Assembly: GCA_002369195.1 (NCBI GenBank)
Contig: DFEW01000064.1
Location: 1-11,258 of the forward strand
From: Christensenella sp. UBA3792
GTDB taxonomy: Bacteria; Bacillota; Clostridia; Christensenellales; CAG-138
Direction of reading: 5' to 3'
Length of the DNA stretch: 11,258 bases
The position numbers and the translations under genes are program-made. The notes below the pieces were generated by a model that did no database searches, had not been told where the DNA came from, and worked only from the letters and a program-made list of their open reading frames with translations. This document shows positions 7,125-11,258 of this stretch, piece after piece. Position 1 is the first letter of the stretch, and each line of letters starts with the position of its first letter.

Positions 7125-8159
7125 TCAGTCCGCAAACATCAGGTTGTCGAAATACGATTCGACCTTCTTTCCGTCGATATAATACGTCCAATCCTTGTAA
7201 GTGAAGCGCAGCGTCGCTTCGATGCCGTTTTCGGTCCGAACCTCTGCGGTGTCGTGCGCATCGTTGAAGCGAAGCATGTAGATGTACGAGCCCTTGGCGA
7301 TCTTGGCGGGCTTGCCGTTGACCTCGCACGGCAGGTCGCGCGTCAGGTGCAGCAGATCGCCGAATTCGATCAGCTCGCTGCGATTGTTCTTGAGCTCCTC
7401 CTCGGTGATCTCGTAAGCGACTTCGAGCCATTCCGTGTCCGGCTTGAGATCCTCGCCGCTGTAGCTGCGCTTGCCGGTCTTGGTGCCGAGTATGTCGGAG
7501 GATTCGTAGAACATCAGCTTTTCTTCTTCAGCGTCCCACCTGCAGTCATTCATCACCTCGACGCCCTTGACGATGCTGCCGTTCACGTAATGCAGTTCCG
7601 TCGTGATGTAGTCGTCGGATGCGCCGTCGATGCACACGAGCAGGTTGACGTACGGCGTGGCCGGATCGAGATCGATCAGAATGACATGGGTCAGATTGCT
7701 GCCGGGCAGAATGATGCTCTTCGAATCGATCGTGATCGTCGTGATGTATGCATCCTCGTCATATTTGAAGGAAACCGTCTCCTCCTTGCCGTCGAAGTCG
7801 ATATCGTATTCGAACATCGTCGCTTCGTTGACTTCCCAGCCGACCTCCTCGTAGACATCGTATTCGATCGGCAGCAGAGAAAGGTCCGGCGTATACGGCG
7901 TAGGTTCCTGCGCCTGCGGCGTTGCGGACGCCGCGGTCGGTTCCGCCGTTTCCGTGTGCGTGACGGTCCCGTTCTGCGGCGCATCGGTCGACGCCGGAGT
8001 CGTTTCCGCCGTGTTCGCCTCCGTCTGCGTTTGCTGCGTCGCCTGCGGTGCTGTGGGTGCCTCCGTCGGCTTGCCGAGATTGATTTCCAGCCGGTAGCAG
8101 CTGCAGCCGAACGGCATCAAAAGCATCATGATCAGCATAACGGCAATCAAGCGTTTCAT
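7125..8159 (-). CDS. Lipoprotein of unknown function, first of a paralogous pair
   Basis: The 344-residue protein has a signal sequence ending in FGCSC (Cys19 or Cys21 lipidated; the residues before Cys19 make only a fair lipobox), a long low-complexity linker rich in Thr, Ala, Pro and Gln (about 31-90) and a globular domain of about 250 residues. Shared with the downstream gene are FEYDIDFDGKEE at 116-127 (DxDxDG loop), LIDLDPATPYVNL at 161-173, GASDDYITTELHY at 179-191, LKPDTEWL at 238-245, HLTRDLPCEVNGKPA at 271-285, AEVRTENG and the terminal YFDNLMFAD. GGGGAGGT on the minus strand ends 7 bases before the ATG, and a near-consensus promoter lies just upstream. The long linker suggests the domain reaches out through the cell wall. 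Function unknown. Confidence 0.86.
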   Translation of the reverse strand: MKRLIAVMLIMMLLMPFGCSCYRLEINLGKPTEAPTAPQATQQTQTEANTAETTPASTDAPQNGTVTHTETAEPTAASATPQAQEPTPYTPDLSLLPIEYDVYEEVGWEVNEATMFEYDIDFDGKEETVSFKYDEDAYITTITIDSKSIILPGSNLTHVILIDLDPATPYVNLLVCIDGASDDYITTELHYVNGSIVKGVEVMNDCRWDAEEEKLMFYESSDILGTKTGKRSYSGEDLKPDTEWLEVAYEITEEELKNNRSELIEFGDLLHLTRDLPCEVNGKPAKIAKGSYIYMLRFNDAHDTAEVRTENGIEATLRFTYKDWTYYIDGKKVESYFDNLMFAD

Positions 8160-8185
8160 GTCGAATACCTCCCCATTTTTTCTTG

Positions 8186-8214
8186 ATTATACCATAGCAT
8201 ATAAGATTTATCAA
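8186..8214 (-). promoter_or_regulatory. SigA promoter of the lipoprotein operon
   Basis: On the minus strand TTGATA (8209-8214), a 17-base spacer and TATAAT (8186-8191), with TGG before the -10 (extended -10). Near-consensus; the start codon is 27 bases downstream. Confidence 0.88.
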
Positions 8215-8292
8215 TTCTCTGTTTGCGTTCCGGTTTAACGGACAGATGCTGCTGTACAATGCCCTTGTAAATAAAAACGGGAGGACAAAACC

Positions 8293-8448
8293 ATGTTGGA
8301 TCGCATTCGTTACTATCTCTTGCTGCGCGAACTGCGCGCCGAGATCGCCGAGACCGTCAAAAAGAGCACGCAGACGCCCGATGTGAAGGGCGTGTATGTA
8401 CAAACCGGCGTGAAAACCGCTTGCAAAGCGTGCGGAAGTATCGTATAA
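8293..8448 (+). CDS. Small protein of 51 residues with a CxxC motif, function unknown
   Basis: ATG at 8293 to TAA at 8446-8448 encodes 51 residues. The N-terminal half (LDRIRYYLLLRELRAEIAE) reads as an amphipathic, probably helical segment, and the C-terminus is KTACKACGSIV, with a CxxC pair (Cys44 and Cys47) that could bind metal or be redox active. GGGAGG (8279-8284) lies 8 bases before the ATG, a strong sign of translation. TACAAT (8255-8260) could be its -10, but I find no convincing -35 at the right distance. The gene ends 7 bases before the metallo-beta-lactamase gene, and the next promoter's -35 and -10 lie inside its last codons. Family not recognised; a single CxxC in a short protein would need dimerisation to hold zinc. 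Confidence 0.68.
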   Translation: MLDRIRYYLLLRELRAEIAETVKKSTQTPDVKGVYVQTGVKTACKACGSIV

Positions 8449-8449
8449 T
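8421..8449 (+). promoter_or_regulatory. SigA-like promoter abutting the metallo-beta-lactamase start codon
   Basis: TTGCAA (8421-8426), a 17-base spacer and a perfect TATAAT (8444-8449). The expected start of transcription, about 7 bases after the -10, falls on the A of the ATG at 8456, implying a leaderless message. The element lies within the end of the 51-codon gene and its -10 includes that gene's stop codon, so chance cannot be excluded. Confidence 0.6.
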
Positions 8450-8455
8450 ATTTGC

Positions 8456-9424
8456 ATGAGAAATCTGCTTCGACCGTTCGTGTGGATCCTTGTGCCGCTG
8501 CTGCTGTGCGCGCTCGGCTGCTCGGTCGTGCACAGCTGTGTGCATGCCGACGAACCGGATGAACGGATCGCACAGCGCAATGCGCTTTGGGAAAAGATGC
8601 AGTCCTCGCGTCCGTCGACGGATGCAATCGACGCGGCGCACGCGCTTTCGGTCACGGTTGTGGACGTCGGGCAGGGCGATTGCATTCTGCTGCTTGCGCC
8701 GGACGGCAAAACGATGCTCGTGGACGCCGGACCGGTCGGCGCGTTCCCCGCGATCGAACGGACGCTCGATGCGTTCGGCGTAACGTCGCTCGACATCGTG
8801 GTCGCGACGCACCCGCACGAGGATCACATCGGCTCGATGGCTTCGGTGCTCGACGCGTATCCGGTCGGTCTGTTCTGCACGATCGATGCATCTGTGCCGT
8901 CGCCTTCATACGAACGCATGCGCGACGCGCTCTCCGGCAACGGATGCGAGATTTGCTGTCCGACCGGCGGCGAGACGATCGCATGGAGCGAGAGCTGCAC
9001 GGTCACGGTGCTGAACCCGATCGCGGGCTACCCCGAACCGGACGAGCTCAACGACGCGTCGCTTGTGCTGCGCGTACAGTACGGCGATACGGCGGTGCTT
9101 CTGACCGGAGACGCCGAGGAGCTTGCCGAAAAGCGCATGCTCGACACGTATCCGCGCTCGATGCTGCGCGCCGATGTGCTGAAGCTCGGACACCACGGAT
9201 CATCGACCTCGACCGGCTATTCGTTCTTTCTCGCGGTCTCCCCCGACTTTGCGGTCGCGTCCTGCGGAACGGATAACGAGTACGGTCATCCGCATTACGA
9301 AACGCTTTCTCTGCTGTACGACACGCGTACGGCGTTATATCGAACCGACTGTGACGGATCGATCACATTTCTGCTCGACGGTACGAACGTCTCCGTCGAA
9401 CCGACACGAAAGGAGCTGCCATGA
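8456..9424 (+). CDS. Membrane-tethered ComEC-like metallo-beta-lactamase-fold hydrolase
   Basis: The 322-residue protein has an N-terminal export segment (hydrophobic residues 8-21, then LGCSVVHSC; Cys22 may be lipidated) and a metallo-beta-lactamase domain from about residue 65. Its motifs are VVDVGQGDC at 68-76, LVDAG at 88-92, the metal-binding THPHEDHIG at 118-126 (His119, His121, Asp123, His124), LTGDAE at 216-221 (Asp219), GHHGSSTS at 245-252 and GHPHYET near 277. This set is typical of the C-terminal domain of the DNA-uptake protein ComEC and its stand-alone relatives, thought to act on nucleic acids or phosphodiesters. The ComEC channel is absent, so a role in DNA uptake should not be assumed. 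No ribosome binding site precedes the ATG: either the message is leaderless or translation reinitiates after the 51-codon gene. The stop overlaps the next gene (ATGA). Confidence 0.9.
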   Translation: MRNLLRPFVWILVPLLLCALGCSVVHSCVHADEPDERIAQRNALWEKMQSSRPSTDAIDAAHALSVTVVDVGQGDCILLLAPDGKTMLVDAGPVGAFPAIERTLDAFGVTSLDIVVATHPHEDHIGSMASVLDAYPVGLFCTIDASVPSPSYERMRDALSGNGCEICCPTGGETIAWSESCTVTVLNPIAGYPEPDELNDASLVLRVQYGDTAVLLTGDAEELAEKRMLDTYPRSMLRADVLKLGHHGSSTSTGYSFFLAVSPDFAVASCGTDNEYGHPHYETLSLLYDTRTALYRTDCDGSITFLLDGTNVSVEPTRKELP

Positions 9425-10083
9425 AAACCTGTCCCGTTTGTCAGAAACTCGTCAATGACGAAACAAAGTTTTGCTACTACTGCGGCGCGTCGCTCCTGAC
9501 GCCCGCGGCACAGCCCGCGCCGGAACCCGAAGCGGCCGCTGCACCGGAACCCGCGCCGATGCCGGAACCCGAACCGGTCGCTGCGCCGGAACCCCAACCG
9601 ATGCCGGAACCCGAGCCGGTCGCTGCGCCGGAACCCGCGCCCATTTCGATTCCCGAACCGATCAGAGCGCCCGAACCGCAGCCGGAACCCGAGCCGGTCG
9701 CCGCGCCGAAACCCGCGCCCGCACCGATCCCCGAGCCGGTAAAAGCGCCTGAGCCCGCGCCGGTCGCGCCCCCGACACCCGCGCCGGAGCCCGAGAAAAA
9801 CGGAGTGATCGTGAACGCGACCGATTCGCGCTCGCTGATGACGACCGCGGGCTATATCTTCACGACGATCCTGTTCCATATCCCCGTGATCGGACTGATC
9901 TTCATGTTCGTATGGGGCTGCGGACGTCCGAAGAACCTGTCGAGAAAGCGCTTTGCGCTCGCGTGCCTGCTGATGCGGCTGATCGGCGTCATTCTTGTTC
10001 TGAGCATTGCGGTGTTCCTGCTCATCTGCTACTCGGATAAGTTCCCGATCCTGACCGACGCATTCACAAGATTCTTTGCGTAA
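9421..10083 (+). CDS. Zinc-ribbon protein with Pro/Glu repeat linker and two membrane segments
   Basis: The 220-residue protein has three parts. Residues 1-24 form a zinc ribbon (Cys4, Cys7, Cys18, Cys21; CPVC then CYYCG), as in many Firmicute zinc-ribbon membrane proteins. Residues 28-125 are almost only Pro, Glu and Ala, built from units of about 14 residues such as [14 protein letters not shown], and probably form a stiff spacer. Two membrane helices follow at about 143-167 and 178-204, with a basic loop ([10 protein letters not shown]) between them that is probably cytosolic. AAAGGAG (9409-9415) lies 5 bases before the ATG, and the start overlaps the metallo-beta-lactamase stop by 4 bases, so the two proteins are made together. 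A partner or regulator role for the hydrolase is suggested by this coupling only. A terminator follows at 10114. Confidence 0.87.
   Translation: MKTCPVCQKLVNDETKFCYYCGASLLTPAAQPAPEPEAAAAPEPAPMPEPEPVAAPEPQPMPEPEPVAAPEPAPISIPEPIRAPEPQPEPEPVAAPKPAPAPIPEPVKAPEPAPVAPPTPAPEPEKNGVIVNATDSRSLMTTAGYIFTTILFHIPVIGLIFMFVWGCGRPKNLSRKRFALACLLMRLIGVILVLSIAVFLLICYSDKFPILTDAFTRFFA
9559..9642 (+). repeat. Two tandem 42-bp coding repeats
   Basis: Units 9559-9600 and 9601-9642 are nearly identical over 14 codons ([12 protein letters not shown] plus QP or AP); more diverged copies flank them within 9500-9790. The repeat stays in frame, so copy number can change without breaking the gene. Confidence 0.9.
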
Positions 10084-10113
10084 GGGAATCCGCTTCCGTC
10101 AATCCATGCAAAA

Positions 10114-10161
10114 AGGTGCGATCCGCAATTCCGTACTTGCGGACCGCACCTCTTTTCTTTT
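10114..10161. terminator. Bidirectional terminator after the zinc-ribbon gene
   Basis: A 15-bp stem with one A/C mismatch (10114-10128 with 10137-10151) and an 8-base loop. The plus strand runs into CTTTTCTTTT; the minus strand gives a TTTTT run after the other arm, so it can also end transcription of the convergent gene at 10241-10837. Confidence 0.9.
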
Positions 10162-10181
10162 GAAACGACCGTTTCGTTTTT
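10162..10181 (+). terminator. Weak second terminator-like hairpin
   Basis: GAAAC (10162-10166), loop GACC, GTTTC (10171-10175), then GTTTTT. The stem is short and AT-rich; it is probably a backup or chance. Confidence 0.35.
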
Positions 10182-10186
10182 CAACA

Positions 10187-10216
10187 TGACGGAACCGTCG
10201 CTGTGTGTTCCCGTCA
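10187..10216. repeat. Palindrome with AACCGTC core (possible degenerate REP-like unit)
   Basis: TGACGGAAC (10187-10195) pairs with GTTCCCGTCA (10207-10216) with one bulged base, around an 11-base loop. The AACCGTC string is shared with the clearer palindromes at 10239, 10909 and 10963, but the arms differ. Confidence 0.4.
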
Positions 10217-10238
10217 CCTTTTGACACCCGCAGATTGT

Positions 10239-10263
10239 TGTCAAGAGAACCATCCCCTTGACA
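10239..10263. repeat. REP-like palindrome A
   Basis: Perfect 7-base arms TGTCAAG (10239-10245) and CTTGACA (10257-10263) flank AGAACCATCCC. The core matches palindromes B and C (AGAACCGTCC) apart from one base. Part of the unit codes for the last residues and stop codon of the 10241-10837 gene. The form recalls REP palindromes moved by REP-associated tyrosine transposases; none is encoded here, so that link is inference. Confidence 0.65.
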
Positions 10264-10837
10264 CTCCCATAATGATAAAGACGATTAGCAAAATAGTACC
10301 TAATCCTAAAAATGCAAGTGAAATAAGCCGATTGTTACGCAATTGCAAAACAATGCCGTCTTCGTTCGAAATAAATGTACTTGTCAATGAACTGCTCAAA
10401 CGATATGTCTGACCGTCAGACGCTTTGAAATACTTGTTGTTTCCATGCTGTGTATGAAACGTCGCACTGTACTTATATGTACTGTCTTTCACCGGAATGG
10501 TACGTTCCAGGCTGAGCAGTTCTTTTGGGTCATCCGTTATTGAATAGAATGAAATATCATTTCCGTTTTGGAAAATGAATTCATTACTGTCAGTAACGGT
10601 AAATGCGTATCCTCGCGCAGGAATCTGTATCGTTTGAATTTTCTTTCCATTTTGATAAACATGGATTCTCCCGCTCTCTTTGCCAAAGTAGATTCGTTTT
10701 TCTTGATCTATTGCAAACCCTTCATACGTCAATAAAGCCCCTTCCGTACGATAGGAGATAAAAAACGCGGTCAGCAAACTTGCCGTAATCAGTAATGCGA
10801 GAATAAAAGATTTTATATTTACCCTTTTTTCGGTCAT
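10241..10837 (-). CDS. Two-pass membrane protein of unknown function, AT-rich
   Basis: The 198-residue protein has a membrane helix near each end (about 10-29 and 171-192) enclosing an outer domain of about 140 residues. That domain has beta-rich, repeat-like stretches (GFAIDQEKRIYFGKESGRI, then VYQNGKKIQTIQI, then YAFTVTDSNEFIFQNG) which faintly recall blades of a beta-propeller; I do not recognise a family. GAGGAG on the minus strand (10849-10854) lies 11 bases before the ATG, a long spacing. The ATG overlaps the TGA of a possible truncated upstream frame. The last seven residues, VSRGWFS, and the stop are read from REP-like palindrome A, so the original end may have been replaced. The gene is visibly AT-richer than the rest of the window, which suggests a different origin. 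Probable promoter at 11031-11059. Confidence 0.78.
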   Translation of the reverse strand: MTEKRVNIKSFILALLITASLLTAFFISYRTEGALLTYEGFAIDQEKRIYFGKESGRIHVYQNGKKIQTIQIPARGYAFTVTDSNEFIFQNGNDISFYSITDDPKELLSLERTIPVKDSTYKYSATFHTQHGNNKYFKASDGQTYRLSSSLTSTFISNEDGIVLQLRNNRLISLAFLGLGTILLIVFIIMGVSRGWFS

Positions 10838-10938
10838 TGTTGATTCATCTCCTCAACGAACTTGTTCCATTGATCGAATAGATTAAACAGAGGTTTGACC
10901 CATGTATAACACAGGGGGACGGTTCTTCTGTGTTCTGA
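10834..10938 (-). pseudogene. Possible truncated gene end overlapping the next start codon
   Basis: Minus-strand frame open from 10938 to TGA at 10834-10836, where it overlaps the ATG of the 198-residue protein (ATGA), a typical operon junction. The last 25 residues (from CYTWVKPLFNLFDQWNKF to EEMNQQ) look like an ordinary protein end, while the part before them (RRTVPL) is read from REP-like palindrome B. It has no ATG, GTG or TTG start apart from the internal one that would give only MNQQ. I read it as the tail of a gene whose front was lost when the palindrome arrived. A frame this short could also be open by chance. Confidence 0.35.
10909..10933. repeat. REP-like palindrome B
   Basis: Perfect arms ACACAG (10909-10914) and CTGTGT (10928-10933) flank GGGGACGGTTCTT, the reverse complement of the core seen in A and C. 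It is in opposite orientation to C. Confidence 0.65.
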
Positions 10939-10980
10939 TCACTCGCATTCATGGTAAAGTTTGCACAGCAAGAACCGTCC
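10917..10980. repeat. Inverted doublet formed by palindromes B and C
   Basis: Bases 10917-10932 are complementary to 10964-10980 apart from a single bulged base, so the two units can form one 16-bp hairpin with a loop of about 31 bases. No U-tract follows on the minus strand, so it is not a terminator. It lies in the predicted leader of the 198-residue protein gene. Confidence 0.7.
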
Positions 10981-10990
10981 TGCCTTGTGC
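10963..10990. repeat. REP-like palindrome C
   Basis: Short arms GCACA (10963-10967) and TGTGC (10986-10990) surround AAGAACCGTCC, the same core as A and the inverse of B. Confidence 0.55.
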
Positions 10991-11030
10991 GATGCCGTCG
11001 ATTCGGCGATATATTGACCGTCTTTTATAT

Positions 11031-11059
11031 ATGATACCATACGAATGCAGCGGCGTCAA
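11031..11059 (-). promoter_or_regulatory. SigA promoter for the AT-rich minus-strand unit
   Basis: On the minus strand TTGACG (11054-11059), a 17-base spacer and TATCAT (11031-11036), with an extended TGG before the -10. It points towards the 198-residue protein gene, with about 190 bases between start site and ATG that hold the palindrome doublet. Its -35 overlaps the TGA that ends the hydrophobic frame at 11056. Confidence 0.7.
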
Positions 11060-11169
11060 TCGAAGAAGCGTTCGGCTTGTCCCTTCACCAATATAGACAC
11101 CGCAAACATGGAAAGTGTTACAGCAAATAATAATATATTTTTTGTGTCAAGCGGACGGGAGCTGTACAA
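11056..11169 (-). other. Hydrophobic reading-frame fragment, possible gene remnant
   Basis: The minus-strand frame ending at TGA 11056-11058 is open back to at least 11169 and encodes a membrane-helix-like stretch (KNILLFAVTLSMFAVSILV) followed by a polar tail KGQAERFFD. The only in-frame starts are ATG at 11107-11109 (17 residues, half the helix) and TTG at 11167-11169 inside the rplL terminator; neither has a ribosome binding site. It may be a decayed small membrane protein whose start codon was lost. AT-rich DNA often yields hydrophobic codons by chance, so this is weak. Bases 11144-11158 (GTGTCAAGCGGACGG) resemble half of a REP-like unit. Confidence 0.25.
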
Positions 11170-11196
11170 AAAAAGACGGGCGTGAACCCGTCTTTT
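11167..11196 (-). terminator. Terminator of the rplL-like gene
   Basis: AAAAGACGGG (11171-11180) pairs with CCCGTCTTTT (11187-11196) around a 6-base loop. Read on the minus strand, the second arm runs into a run of seven Ts, 15 bases after the stop codon of the gene at 11212. Confidence 0.9.
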
Positions 11197-11211
11197 GTGT
11201 TTTGGTTGAAC

Positions 11212-11258
11212 TTATTTGATTTCGCAGGTTGCGCCGACTGCCTTGAACGCTTCGACGA
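11212..11258 (-). CDS. rplL: C-terminal end of ribosomal protein L7/L12 (probable; 5' part outside window)
   Basis: The minus-strand frame ending in TAA (11212-11214) gives only 14 complete residues before the window edge: VEAFKAVGATCEIK. This matches the end of L7/L12 proteins, where the last helix and strand read like KLEEAGAKVELK: a Lys-bearing helix, a VGA or AGA turn and a short strand ending in Lys. L7/L12 forms the ribosomal stalk that recruits translation factors. A strong terminator follows, as expected for a ribosomal protein gene, although rplL is often followed by rpoB in the same direction and here is not within this window. The identification rests on a very short piece. Confidence 0.6.
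   Translation of the reverse strand, partial: VEAFKAVGATCEIK

Noticed and set aside
5991..8186. 731-codon open frame on the plus strand
   Set aside because: Antisense to the two lipoprotein genes, which have clear signals, operon spacing and a promoter; the frame is full of Arg and Val and runs through a terminator.
7759..8796. 345-codon open frame on the minus strand
   Set aside because: It spans the divergent promoter region and overlaps two well-supported genes out of frame; no family motif.
8456..9424. Competence protein ComEC
   Set aside because: Only the metallo-beta-lactamase part is present; the polytopic channel and the N-terminal OB-fold domain are missing, so no competence function is claimed.
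9295..9879. 194-codon minus-strand frame rich in Arg, Gly and Phe repeats
   Set aside because: Mirror image of the Pro/Glu repeat of the zinc-ribbon gene; the apparent repeats come from the coding strand.
10187..10990. CRISPR array or tandem regulatory RNA
   Set aside because: The repeats are palindromes in mixed orientation with irregular spacing of tens to hundreds of bases and lie partly in coding DNA; no cas genes.
10902..11096. 64-codon plus-strand frame
   Set aside because: It runs through both palindromes and against the promoter, with no ribosome binding site or recognisable protein.
11124..11149. TTGACA on the minus strand near 11145 followed by AT-rich bases, as a promoter
   Set aside because: No -10 at 15-19 bases spacing; TATTAT is only 12 bases away.

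Overview
The window looks like the chromosome of an uncultured, GC-rich Gram-positive of the Clostridia type (gut Oscillospirales or Christensenellales would fit). Support for this: strong GGAGG ribosome binding sites, SigA-type promoters, compact U-tailed terminators, lipoproteins, a secreted barnase with a cytosolic barstar partner, and an ECF sigma factor followed by a one-pass anti-sigma-like protein. I see no phage genes, transposase, CRISPR array, tRNA or rRNA.

Layout. The left edge holds the last 46 codons of a membrane transporter (1-143, +). It converges on topB, DNA topoisomerase III (216-2435, -), across a shared terminator. topB and a barnase-type secreted ribonuclease gene (2585-3082, +) are divergent, each with a recognisable promoter; the barstar-type inhibitor gene follows with no gap (3083-3358) and then a terminator. 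An isolated 33-codon gene (3533-3634) has its own promoter and is followed by three tandem terminator hairpins. Next are an ECF sigma factor (3813-4298) and an overlapping 608-residue anti-sigma-like membrane protein (4288-6114), with a likely autoregulatory ECF promoter at 3721-3749.

Two paralogous lipoproteins of unknown function form a minus-strand operon (8159 down to 6165) behind a near-consensus promoter. Divergent to them is a plus-strand run: a 51-residue protein with a CxxC motif (8293-8448), a membrane-tethered ComEC-like metallo-beta-lactamase (8456-9424) whose start codon falls where a strong promoter would begin transcription, and a zinc-ribbon protein with a Pro/Glu-rich repeat linker and two membrane segments (9421-10083).

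The right end (about 10.2-11.2 kb) is different: AT-rich, with a family of REP-like palindromes sharing the core AACCGTCC. It holds one two-pass membrane protein (10241-10837, -) whose last residues and stop codon lie inside a palindrome, a possible truncated gene upstream overlapping its start codon, and a hydrophobic reading-frame fragment. The window ends in the C-terminus of what is probably ribosomal protein L7/L12 (rplL, -).

The most original observations are the REP-like palindromes supplying coding ends and a long doublet hairpin inside a leader, the possibly leaderless metallo-beta-lactamase operon, and the 33-codon gene with a triple terminator. I did not find a clearly new multi-gene defence or biosynthetic system.
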